Source: Oncomelania hupensis
Taxonomy: Eukaryota; Mollusca; Gastropoda; Littorinimorpha; Pomatiopsidae
Reading direction: 5' to 3'
DNA: 64,000 bases
NCBI GenBank assembly: GCA_036898135.1
Contig: CM072511.1
Span: 20,970,319-21,034,318, forward strand
The notes under the pieces are model-generated. The model was given only the letters and a program-made list of their open reading frames with translations, searched no databases and was not told where the DNA came from. Each line of letters begins with the position of its first letter. The stretch's first letter is position 1. Positions 60,349 through 64,000 of this stretch are shown in pieces. Both the position numbers and the translations under genes were made by a program.

Positions 60349-62877
60349 CGTTGATGATGATGACGTTGATGATGATAATGATGATGGGATGATGATGAAG
60401 ATGATGATGATCGATCATCACAATCATCATCATCGTTGTCATCATCATGACATTACATACCTTTCATGAGAAAATCTTCCATGAGCTGTGTGGCCATTCC
60501 AAGCAAACACTTGGTGTGCATGAAATGCAGACTACACAACACCTCTGACAGTTCTCTGAAGCAGCCACAACTGCTCTGTAACAACCAACACAAGCCAAAT
60601 ATAGACTCATCACCATGTTTGTCACTTATATACAACCAAAATACTGATGCTATTAAATTCCAAAGCATCAGCATATTGCTCCCTATTTAAAAAAAACTGT
60701 TACTATTTTACTAGTCTATTAAAAAAAGTCAATGAATGGAACTCATTAATTATAACTAATTACAGCTACATTTTTTCAAGGCTGAAACAGTTGAGATTTC
60801 TTTAAATAATAATTATCCCTGAGCCACAATGAATTTAATGAAAATTAGTTTTCCATAGGTGTGAATGAGTGTCCATGATTAAATATTTTAAATCAAGCTC
60901 CCACCAACTGCAATTCACTACCTCTTTTACTCCGTCAGAAACAGTCTGTATCATCTGTCAAAACTGCCATCAAAACCCATTTGTTTCCCCAATAGTGGCT
61001 ATTTTGATCTCACTTGCGCTGACCAGCTTGCACAGCGTCTACAGATCCACCACAATGTGTTGCATGTGGGTATTTCTTCCTCCACCAGAATTTTGTATAT
61101 ATTCACGTTACCTTTAAAAAAATTTTCCCCCTCATATGATTGGACATCCATTGTTTCATCGTTTTTCTATGTACTATTTTCTATTTTATATGTGAATGCG
61201 TGATAATGCACCTTGAATCACTCTTTTTTGTGTGAGATATGTGCGCTATATAAATCTATGTATTATTATTATTATTAAATGTTCACAGAAATTAGCATCA
61301 CTGAGCTTCAATTATTACCTCCTCTTAAATGCTACTTGCTGTGAGAGTTTATAAAAACTCCTGTATTTGCAACGCAACTGAAGAGGCCCCCACTGAAGAT
61401 CATCGCCACCTCTTGCCTGATCCTTGACTCGTTATAATACAGATACACACGTCAAACATTACTCAAACTTACCAGATGGTATGGCAGTTCACTGACAGCT
61501 CTTGTGTTTCTGCCTGTCCACATCCTGTCCCCGCCTGGGTCAGCCAGTCTCATGAAATACCCTGACACACGCATTAGGACATCAGGTAAGTTTGACATAC
61601 ATACAACAACAACAACACACAACCGCATGCATGAAGGCCAGGACAGTGGTTAGTCTTGTACTTTCTGACAAACTATAATAGGTTAAGGAATGAATCAATG
61701 GGTTTGGCAGAGGGAGCTGAAACTTGCCATAGTATAACACACTATGCTGGCCACATTTCATTTGAGGCAGTTTAGCACTATCCCAGATTCCTAAAAATAG
61801 CCTGCTTTAACCTTGGATAACTAGCGAGCTGGGTCACTGGTTCCAGCTTGCTTCAATGGTATTGTGATAACAGAGAAGAAAATGTGCATTTCTCTCATCT
61901 TGTTTGCTTTGTGTAGAAGCATTTGTAAACTTTTCTCGATTCCATTTGTGTGATTAGTTAGCTAGATAATCAATCTCTATGTGGTGATTTTTTAGTGATT
62001 CTAAAGGAATACGTTTTTTAAAATTTTAATTTATTATGTTAAACCAGACAGTGTTTGTTTGAGATTCTCCTCTTTGTTTTATAGCATTTTGCGTGTGTCG
62101 GTTCCCTTCCTTTCTTTTACCTGTTTAGAAGGTTCTAGAATTCTGTGAGGCTTAATTCATATTAGTATCAAATCTCTGAAGTGTAAACGTGCCGTTTATG
62201 AAGTATTGTCGGACTGAAGCTTATAGAACACTTTATTTCAAATTTTGTTAAAACATGGACTCCACTTTCTAATGCTATACACTCTGCACGATGTGCTGGG
62301 ATGATGTTGAAAGAGGTCTAATAGCGTGGCCTACGCTGTCTGGAATGCAAGTAGCAGCCACAAAGAAAGGGGAACTGATGGGCATAGGAGTGGTCAGGCA
62401 GTCTATTTTTATCTCCATCCTAAACCTCAGCCTCTGAGTTGCCGTGATAACTGATTAGCCAATATGAGTGTTAATTAAGGTTCTCTCAGTTGAAACAATT
62501 TAAAATAATTATTCAAGTATTATAAACAACTTAGTTTCTCATGAGTTCACATGCATTATTAATATATTTCAGTTACACAAATATGAGACTTGCATCTGTC
62601 AGAATAATACACTATCCTATCCAATTCAATGTCTATCTGCATAGCACATAACTCCATGCTGTGAGAATATAACTGACTGCCTTACAAGGAAGCATCATAG
62701 AGTCTTACACTTTTCGTTTTTATGTGCTTACAGTCATATATAAAATTAAATCTTTTCCTGGCCTTACCTGCCAGCAAACGATGGAGCTGAATCTCAATCT
62801 CAGAGGAGGATCCACGCAAGTAGCGTTGACGTATGGCCACAGCAATGTCTGGGTGAGCCAAGGTTAAGAGCACATTG
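32542..62877 (-). CDS. TEP1: TEP1, telomerase protein component 1 (C-terminal 25 exons)
   Basis: TEP1 is the WD40-rich RNA-binding subunit of vault particles and of telomerase. Twenty-five exons join in phase to 1163 codons plus TAA. The first five encode a helical region typical of the segment after a NACHT NTPase domain ([18 protein letters not shown]). The rest form about 20 WD40 units, for example [47 protein letters not shown] and [10 protein letters not shown]. The end, [19 protein letters not shown] and [17 protein letters not shown], parallels the human TEP1 C-terminus I recall (IHSGSVTAL, VTASKDRDVKLW, LAVGDVQGNVYFLNW). [11 protein letters not shown] also has a TEP1 counterpart. The TROVE, DUF4062 and NACHT exons must lie right of the window. 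Other NACHT-WD40 proteins are possible but fit less well. Confidence 0.9.
33261..33371 (-). CDS. TEP1: TEP1 exon, WD40 unit
   Basis: 37 codons, phase 0/0. [20 protein letters not shown] then [11 protein letters not shown]. The acceptor is TTTGCAG and the donor CACAG|GTAAAT. Confidence 0.93.
33530..33645 (+). mobile_element. SINE family 2 fragment
   Basis: GACGAGACATTATCAGGTCA, TTTTCTCTGGGTACTCCGGT and GATGCAGTCAA align with the body of the tRNA-SINE at the right window edge (63814-64000). Confidence 0.6.
33870..34031 (-). CDS. TEP1: TEP1 exon, 54 codons
   Basis: Phase 0/0. [20 protein letters not shown] and [20 protein letters not shown]. The acceptor is GTCTCAG and the donor ATGAAG|GTAAGC. 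Confidence 0.9.
34442..35124. mobile_element. piggyBac-like TTAA MITE, family 2, copy 1
   Basis: TTAA at 34438 and 35125 flanks CTCATTGAAGTCG and CGACTTCAATGAG, a perfect inverted pair. The 683-bp interior is the reverse complement of the copy at 51326-52011. Non-coding. Confidence 0.88.
35306..35432 (-). CDS. TEP1: TEP1 exon, 127 nt
   Basis: It encodes [19 protein letters not shown] and [19 protein letters not shown]. The acceptor is TTTGCAG and the donor GGCAGG|GTAAGG. It enters in phase 2 and exits in phase 0. Confidence 0.88.
35707..37010. mobile_element. hAT-like DNA transposon remnant, 1.3 kb
   Basis: The ends are CAGGGTTCCCACC and its partner GGTACGAACCCTG (CAGGGTTCGTACC in reverse). 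The subterminal regions share CATGG(C/A)TTTTCCA motifs. AAGAAA lies directly outside both ends. The element lies in the 5.3-kb TEP1 intron and carries a transposase C-terminal frame on the minus strand. Confidence 0.78.
36002..36700 (-). pseudogene. hAT-like transposase C-terminal fragment
   Basis: An open frame of about 225 codons contains [28 protein letters not shown], which matches the C-terminal dimerisation region of a hAT-related protein family common in marine animals. A basic coiled-coil tail ([18 protein letters not shown]) follows, ending QKLKEIKQ*. The N-terminal zinc finger and catalytic DDE part are absent. The frame is still open, which for a truncated element suggests moderate age. 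Confidence 0.75.
37375..37569 (+). repeat. Dispersed repeat S, copy 2
   Basis: Same order of blocks as 24985-25200. It is cut at its right end by the Helitron, which starts at 37570. Confidence 0.7.
37874..37945 (+). repeat. tRNA-like segment inside the Helitron
   Basis: TAGCTCAGTTGG resembles box A and AGTTCGAATCC box B, at normal spacing. The T-stem and acceptor stems do not pair well. It is a decayed tRNA or SINE head carried by the Helitron, not a working tRNA. Confidence 0.6.
38017..38440. repeat. Compound (TTA)n arrays
   Basis: Four TTA arrays are separated by similar spacers; ATCTTATATCAAATTTT-TTTTAAAA-CTTGGTGTTT recurs, as does CAAGGATCGGGATG. The segment looks duplicated around the arrays. 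Confidence 0.85.
38460..38785. repeat. G-rich minisatellite
   Basis: Irregular units such as GGGGAGGTATCAAGGGGGTA repeat about 15 times just inside the Helitron 3' end. Confidence 0.8.
38879..40729. other. TEP1 intron with repeats, no exon seen
   Basis: Contains a (TTA)n array at 39341-39418. From 39895 to 40330 it holds the dispersed 'TGACCTTGACCTT' repeat (family T), also seen near 10500 and 48320-48790. Confidence 0.6.
40730..41022 (-). CDS. TEP1: TEP1 exon, 293 nt
   Basis: The acceptor is CCACAG and the donor ACTGA|GTAAGC. It encodes [44 protein letters not shown] and [15 protein letters not shown]. It holds two WD40 strands with a basic RKKK insert between them. Phase 0 in, 2 out. Confidence 0.9.
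41091..41831. repeat. Inverted pair of a ~100-bp repeat
   Basis: 41091-41190 and 41730-41831 are inverted relatives: GTTGGTCCCCTT(C/G)TATTT, TGATCTGCCTG(A/C)C-like ends and TAATG. It is either a fold-back element or two opposed SINE-like insertions. Confidence 0.6.
42217..42283 (-). CDS. TEP1: TEP1 exon, 67 nt
   Basis: The acceptor is GTTTGCAG and the donor GTGAGG|GTAAGT. It encodes [22 protein letters not shown]. Phase 2 in, 0 out. It is the smallest exon but phase-consistent with both neighbours. Confidence 0.85.
42400..42470 (-). repeat. Family A 3' end fragment
   Basis: TAGATAGATAGATA tail, then TTTAAAGGGTCCAGCGGACT and AATCAGGACCAC. A heavily 5'-truncated copy. Confidence 0.65.
42945..43920 (+). 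pseudogene. Jockey/I-type LINE remnant with RNase H
   Basis: [20 protein letters not shown] then [20 protein letters not shown] matches the conserved block after the RT in I/Jockey-like ORF2 (HH.GLRLA.GAFRTSP..SLY.EA.EPPL). Further on, [21 protein letters not shown] sequence in broken frames marks an RNase H domain. Multiple stops and shifts; dead copy. Confidence 0.72.
44207..44418 (-). CDS. TEP1: TEP1 exon, 212 nt
   Basis: The acceptor is TTCACAG and the donor GACAG|GTGAGA. It encodes [40 protein letters not shown] and [17 protein letters not shown]. The [10 protein letters not shown] strand resembles the human TEP1 counterpart (VGLDGATRLW). Confidence 0.93.
44419..45099. other. TEP1 intron, nothing recognised
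   Basis: AT-rich with oligo-A runs near 44957 and 45026. Confidence 0.5.
45100..45296 (-). CDS. TEP1: TEP1 exon with acidic linker, 197 nt
   Basis: The acceptor is GGTGCAG and the donor TTGCAG|GTTGGT. It begins with a strongly acidic stretch ([20 protein letters not shown], then [16 protein letters not shown]) inserted between blades, followed by [20 protein letters not shown]. The loop is probably a disordered surface excursion of the propeller. Confidence 0.93.
45297..46047. other. TEP1 intron, nothing recognised
   Basis: No repeat family or coding signal identified. Confidence 0.5.
46048..46192 (-). CDS. TEP1: TEP1 exon, WD40 unit, 145 nt
   Basis: The acceptor is GTTTCAG and the donor [50 protein letters not shown]. 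Phase 0 in, 1 out. Confidence 0.94.
46451..46558 (-). CDS. TEP1: TEP1 exon, WD40 unit, 108 nt
   Basis: [20 protein letters not shown] and [14 protein letters not shown], phase 0/0. The acceptor is TTGTCAG and the donor TACAAG|GTAGGA. Confidence 0.95.
47144..47266 (-). CDS. TEP1: TEP1 exon, WD40 unit, 123 nt
   Basis: [20 protein letters not shown] and [18 protein letters not shown], phase 0/0. The CHKDWV block parallels CHRDWVTGCAW of human TEP1. Confidence 0.95.
47267..48043. other. TEP1 intron, nothing recognised
   Basis: Contains a short tandem (CAACTTCCCATTTCTACCTC twice near 47881). No repeat family assigned. Confidence 0.5.
48044..48143 (-). CDS. TEP1: TEP1 exon, 100 nt
   Basis: [20 protein letters not shown] and [10 protein letters not shown]. 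Phase 2 in, 0 out. The acceptor is GTTTCAG and the donor GACATG|GTATGT. Confidence 0.93.
48320..49060. repeat. Family T repeat (TGACCTTGACCTT-rich)
   Basis: Contains several TGACCTTGACCTT(G/C) modules together with TATCAAATAAAGTACAGCCA and a GACAGATGGCGGAC-like end. Related modules are at 37320-37370, 39895-40330 and 10380-10720. Confidence 0.6.
49769..49926 (-). CDS. TEP1: TEP1 exon, 158 nt
   Basis: [20 protein letters not shown] and [19 protein letters not shown]. Phase 0 in, 2 out. The acceptor is TTTACAG and the donor AAGAG|GTAATT. Confidence 0.92.
50462..50568 (-). CDS. TEP1: TEP1 exon, 107 nt
   Basis: [20 protein letters not shown] and [12 protein letters not shown]. Phase 1 in, 0 out. 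The donor CAT|GTGGGT was chosen over GTATTT 5 bp later because only it keeps frame with the next exon. Confidence 0.9.
50605..50895 (-). pseudogene. 3' end of RTE-like LINE, minus copy
   Basis: A clean 69-codon frame reads [20 protein letters not shown] then [20 protein letters not shown] and [16 protein letters not shown], the C-terminus of the family also found at 5990-6655. The tail is (TAGGA)n (ATCCTATCC on the + strand). 5' truncated. Confidence 0.82.
51326..52011. mobile_element. piggyBac-like TTAA MITE, family 2, copy 2
   Basis: TTAA at 51322 and 52012. The ends CTCATTGAAGTC and GACTTCAATGAG are inverted. It is the reverse complement of the element at 34442-35124 over its whole length, with point differences and a longer T/G run near 51760. 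Confidence 0.88.
52136..52283 (-). CDS. TEP1: TEP1 exon, 148 nt
   Basis: [20 protein letters not shown] and [18 protein letters not shown]. Phase 0 in, 1 out. The acceptor is GTACAG and the donor GAAACAG|GTAATG. Confidence 0.93.
52564..52662 (-). CDS. TEP1: TEP1 exon, WD40 unit, 99 nt
   Basis: [20 protein letters not shown] and [11 protein letters not shown], phase 0/0. The donor is GTCAGT. Confidence 0.94.
52854..53979. mobile_element. GC-rich element with CCCAGC inverted ends, copy 1
   Basis: It starts CCCAGCAAACCAGCCCGATC and ends CGAAATTGTGGTTAGCTGGG (CCCAGCTAACCAC inverted). The right third has about three ~70-bp units built on CCCGATCTTTGCCCGAATCG. A second copy is at 56467. No transposase and no clear TSD were found. 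Confidence 0.78.
54261..54380 (-). CDS. TEP1: TEP1 exon, WD40 unit, 120 nt
   Basis: [20 protein letters not shown] and [19 protein letters not shown], phase 0/0. The acceptor is GTTGCAG and the donor TTCAG|GTCAGT. Confidence 0.95.
54786..54891 (-). CDS. TEP1: TEP1 exon, WD40 unit, 106 nt
   Basis: [20 protein letters not shown] then [15 protein letters not shown]. Phase 2 in, 0 out. The acceptor is CTTTCAG and the donor AAAGCT|GTGAGT. Confidence 0.95.
54917..55573 (-). mobile_element. Family A element, full copy with 12-bp TSD
   Basis: ATTCGATAAATT at 54905-54916 and 55574-55585 is a perfect duplication. The element ends match 28046-28743: GATTGATTGATTGATTG tail, GTCCAGCGGACTCTTCCGAG, and the ACCCCAAGGGGT far end. 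The shared extreme ends of two copies with different TSDs define the unit. Confidence 0.88.
55946..56010. repeat. (TAA)n microsatellite
   Basis: About 21 TAA units in a TEP1 intron. Confidence 0.92.
56096..56245 (-). CDS. TEP1: TEP1 exon, WD40 unit, 150 nt
   Basis: [40 protein letters not shown]. Phase 2 in, 2 out. The acceptor is TCAACAG and the donor GAGTG|GTAAGT. Confidence 0.95.
56467..57553. mobile_element. GC-rich element with CCCAGC inverted ends, copy 2
   Basis: Colinear with 52854-53979 over about 1.1 kb in the same orientation, with fewer internal CCCGAT units. It shares the two-block frame [19 protein letters not shown], which is probably chance because neither copy has a supporting gene structure. 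Confidence 0.78.
57713..57933 (-). CDS. TEP1: TEP1 exon, two WD40 units, 221 nt
   Basis: [20 protein letters not shown] then [20 protein letters not shown], and [20 protein letters not shown]. This is the first WD40 exon after the helical region. Phase 0 in, 2 out. Confidence 0.96.
58003..58148. repeat. 24-bp minisatellite, about six units
   Basis: AGCAAAGAGGATAGGATACA then CAAC repeats with few changes. The repeated leucine- or lysine-rich frames across it are artefacts. Confidence 0.93.
58422..59213 (+). mobile_element. Tigger/pogo-like element, internally deleted
   Basis: TA dinucleotides flank CAGTGGAACCTCCGGTAT on the left and ATACCGGAGGTTCCACTG on the right, perfect inverted ends of at least 18 bp. 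Internal subterminal sequences (TATGCGAC, TATAAGACC) also match inversely. TA target and CAGTGGAACC ends with a CENP-B-like protein mark the pogo/Tigger group of Tc1/mariner. Confidence 0.9.
58726..59001 (+). pseudogene. Tigger transposase N-terminal fragment (CENP-B HTH)
   Basis: A 92-codon frame from ATG reads [20 protein letters not shown] and [20 protein letters not shown], the first helix-turn-helix of CENP-B/Tigger transposases. YERVWQWF then starts the second HTH. It then runs into unrelated sequence and stops, so the rest of the DNA-binding and DDE domains is deleted. Confidence 0.82.
59443..59617 (-). CDS. TEP1: TEP1 exon, 175 nt, last helical exon
   Basis: [20 protein letters not shown] and [10 protein letters not shown]. 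This is the segment that links the NACHT-associated helices to the first WD40 blade. The acceptor is TCTACAG and the donor ACACAT|GTAAGC. Phase 2 in, 0 out. Confidence 0.92.
60076..60181 (-). CDS. TEP1: TEP1 exon, helical region, 106 nt
   Basis: [20 protein letters not shown] and [12 protein letters not shown]. Phase 1 in, 2 out. The acceptor is TTTGCAG and the donor TCTCG|GTTGGT. Confidence 0.88.
60270..60375. repeat. (GAT)n microsatellite
   Basis: About 30 GAT units with a few GACGTT interruptions. Confidence 0.92.
60461..60575 (-). CDS. TEP1: TEP1 exon, helical region, 115 nt
   Basis: [20 protein letters not shown] and [16 protein letters not shown]. Phase 0 in, 1 out. The acceptor is GTTACAG and the donor ATGAAAG|GTATGT. 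Confidence 0.9.
60870..61275 (+). pseudogene. L2/CR1-like LINE 3' end
   Basis: [27 protein letters not shown] resembles the last conserved block of CR1/L2 ORF2 (WNSLP..IR..S...FK..LKTHLF). A 3' UTR follows, ending GCGCTATATAAATCTATGTA and a TTATTA tail. Stops disrupt the frame. Confidence 0.68.
61473..61561 (-). CDS. TEP1: TEP1 exon, helical region, 89 nt
   Basis: [20 protein letters not shown] then AVSELPYHL. The ELPYHL motif is typical of the segment after a NACHT or NB-ARC module. Phase 1 in, 0 out. The acceptor is TGTCAG and the donor CATCTG|GTAAGT. Confidence 0.9.
61562..62767. other. TEP1 intron, nothing recognised
   Basis: AT-rich, without identified repeats or exons. Confidence 0.5.
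62768..62877 (-). CDS. TEP1: TEP1 exon, first one visible, 110 nt
   Basis: [20 protein letters not shown] and [15 protein letters not shown]. The acceptor TTTTGCAG starts one base before a codon boundary, so a further exon must lie upstream, beyond the right window edge. The donor is GGCAG|GTAAGG. Confidence 0.88.
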
Positions 62878-63214
62878 CTGCAAAACATTTTTTTTTAAGT
62901 TAGCCAGTTAGCATACATATGTTTATCTATACATGGCTTTCTGTCAGCACTATTTAGAATAATCACCTGGGGCCGAGGTCTTGAGGAATACATAGCTGTG
63001 CAAGAACTTACAATATATCATAGCAGTGCAAATGCGTATCTTGGTGGTCACCAAGCATGCTTTGTGGTTTTGTTTGAACTTATGTTGAGAGTAAAGTTGG
63101 GATATTGTTGGTGCAAGCCAGAGAAACCCTAGAGAAATACGGTAAAACACTGTATTCTTCTTTTCTTTTCATCACGTAACAAGAAATAAACAGGCGACAA
63201 AGATGGAAGGAAAA

Positions 63215-63425
63215 ACGTAATCATCCCGGCCAAGATCCATCAATTTTACCACAGGAGAGGTTCACTGCTTGCTCGACCTCATCAAGCAACACTCAGATGA
63301 CTTGTTCAGCAAGCTCAACAACAAAATTACGACAAAAAACAAAATAAACCCTGTGGAATGAAATAACCATGCGTGTAATAACCCACAGGGGAGAGCACAG
63401 AGAAGAACTCCCCAAGTATAACCAA
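63215..63425 (+). pseudogene. Possible Myb/SANT-like domain fragment
   Basis: INFTTGEVHCLLDLIKQHSD then DLFSKLNNKITTKNKINPVE followed by a TGA resembles the Myb/SANT-like domains found with Harbinger transposons, where a Trp stands at the stop position. Short, broken, and the only evidence. Confidence 0.35.
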
Positions 63426-63524
63426 GAAAAAAAGGTCAGAATTGCTGCAGGCCACGAAGCACCTTCAGAACAAAATCAAATATACTCTCCGACAGATGGA
63501 GGACCTCCTCCGGTGATTCGCCCC

Positions 63525-63620
63525 ATCACCAGTCACCCAGGATTGTGCTCAGTTGTCTGGGCGTCAGACTATGCGCCCAAAAGGCTATATAAAAGTGATT
63601 AAATAATAATAAATAATAAT
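63525..63620 (+). mobile_element. SINE family 1, 3' fragment
   Basis: CCCAGGATTGTGCTCAGTTG, TCTGGGCGTCAGACTATGCG and GCTATATAAAAGTGATTAAA match the end of the SINE at 10932-11369, with an internal deletion before the tail. Confidence 0.8.
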
Positions 63621-63813
63621 AATACCATTGTAGCATAATTTTGTTTTGGATATTTTGGAAGATGAAACCTGCCGTGGAAGAAATTACAGGTATACTTTCT
63701 CTCTCTGTCTCCGATATTTCCCTATGAACATTTTACTTTTTAATGATGTTCATAATAATAGCATATGAATGGAGCAAGGACTGACTTGAAGATTAATCAA
63801 GCTTATAATTTTG

Positions 63814-64000
63814 GGGGTAGCCTCGTGGCGCAGTGGATTAATCACCGGTTTCCTATGCCGAAGTTCGCGGGTTCGATTCCCGCAAGGGGCGAACGTATGT
63901 GACTTAGGTACGAGACTATTGAGGTCACAGAGGGTTTTCTCCGGGCACTCCGGTTTCCTCCCTCCCTTCAATAATGGTACAGGACGCAGTCAATATATAA
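63814..64000 (+). mobile_element. tRNA-derived SINE family 2, 5' part
   Basis: The tRNA-like head has box A (TGGCGCAGTGG), box B (GGTTCGATTCC) and a perfect T-stem (GCGGG/CCCGC). It is followed by a body with GGTTTTCTCCGGGCACTCCG and GTTTCCTCC, a motif shared by several SINE superfamilies. It may continue past the window edge. Confidence 0.8.

Overview
This is a eukaryotic, intron-rich, AT-rich window, most likely from a mollusc or another lophotrochozoan. The inference rests on two invertebrate-like conserved genes, long introns packed with diverse transposon families, abundant microsatellites and tRNA-derived SINEs. The species cannot be named from the sequence. Two protein genes are supported, and they converge. 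No bacterial-type operon, CRISPR array or rRNA gene is visible.

Left part (3972-24980, + strand): the 3' portion of MLH1, a MutL-type DNA mismatch-repair protein. Ten exons encode 443 residues through the terminal FERC* motif, and all reading phases agree across introns. Six exons (94, 154, 109, 64, 165 and 93 nt) have the sizes I recall for human MLH1 exons 10, 11, 14, 15, 16 and 17. The N-terminal ATPase exons lie left of the window. The introns hold a ~640-bp CT microsatellite, LINE fragments, two opposed SINE copies, a recent 2.26-kb non-LTR retrotransposon with a 12-bp target duplication, and a DIRS-type retrotransposon (18302-22350). The DIRS element shows inverted termini and an internal complementary region, and it is split by a 1.87-kb TIR element with a 9-bp target duplication. 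Behind the exon that matches human exon 11 lie two decayed copies of that exon's 3' end. One would be an in-frame 60-nt cassette.

Middle (24981-32541): intergenic DNA between the two gene ends. It contains old dispersed repeats, a 564-bp TIR element, several copies of a ~0.7-kb repeat (family A) and a piggyBac-type TTAA MITE.

Right part (32542-62877 and beyond, - strand): the C-terminal part of TEP1 (telomerase protein component 1). I placed 25 phase-consistent exons encoding 1163 residues: a helical region that follows a NACHT ATPase, then a long series of WD40 repeats ending in a TEP1-like C-terminus. The N-terminal TROVE and NACHT exons lie beyond the right edge. The introns carry a hAT-like remnant, a non-autonomous Helitron, two TTAA MITEs, a Tigger/pogo remnant, a pair of GC-rich ~1.1-kb repeats, LINE remnants and many microsatellites.

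MLH1 and TEP1 are not known to work together; one repairs replication errors and the other binds vault and telomerase RNA. The remaining content is mobile DNA at different stages of decay. Target-site duplications let several nested insertions be ordered in time.
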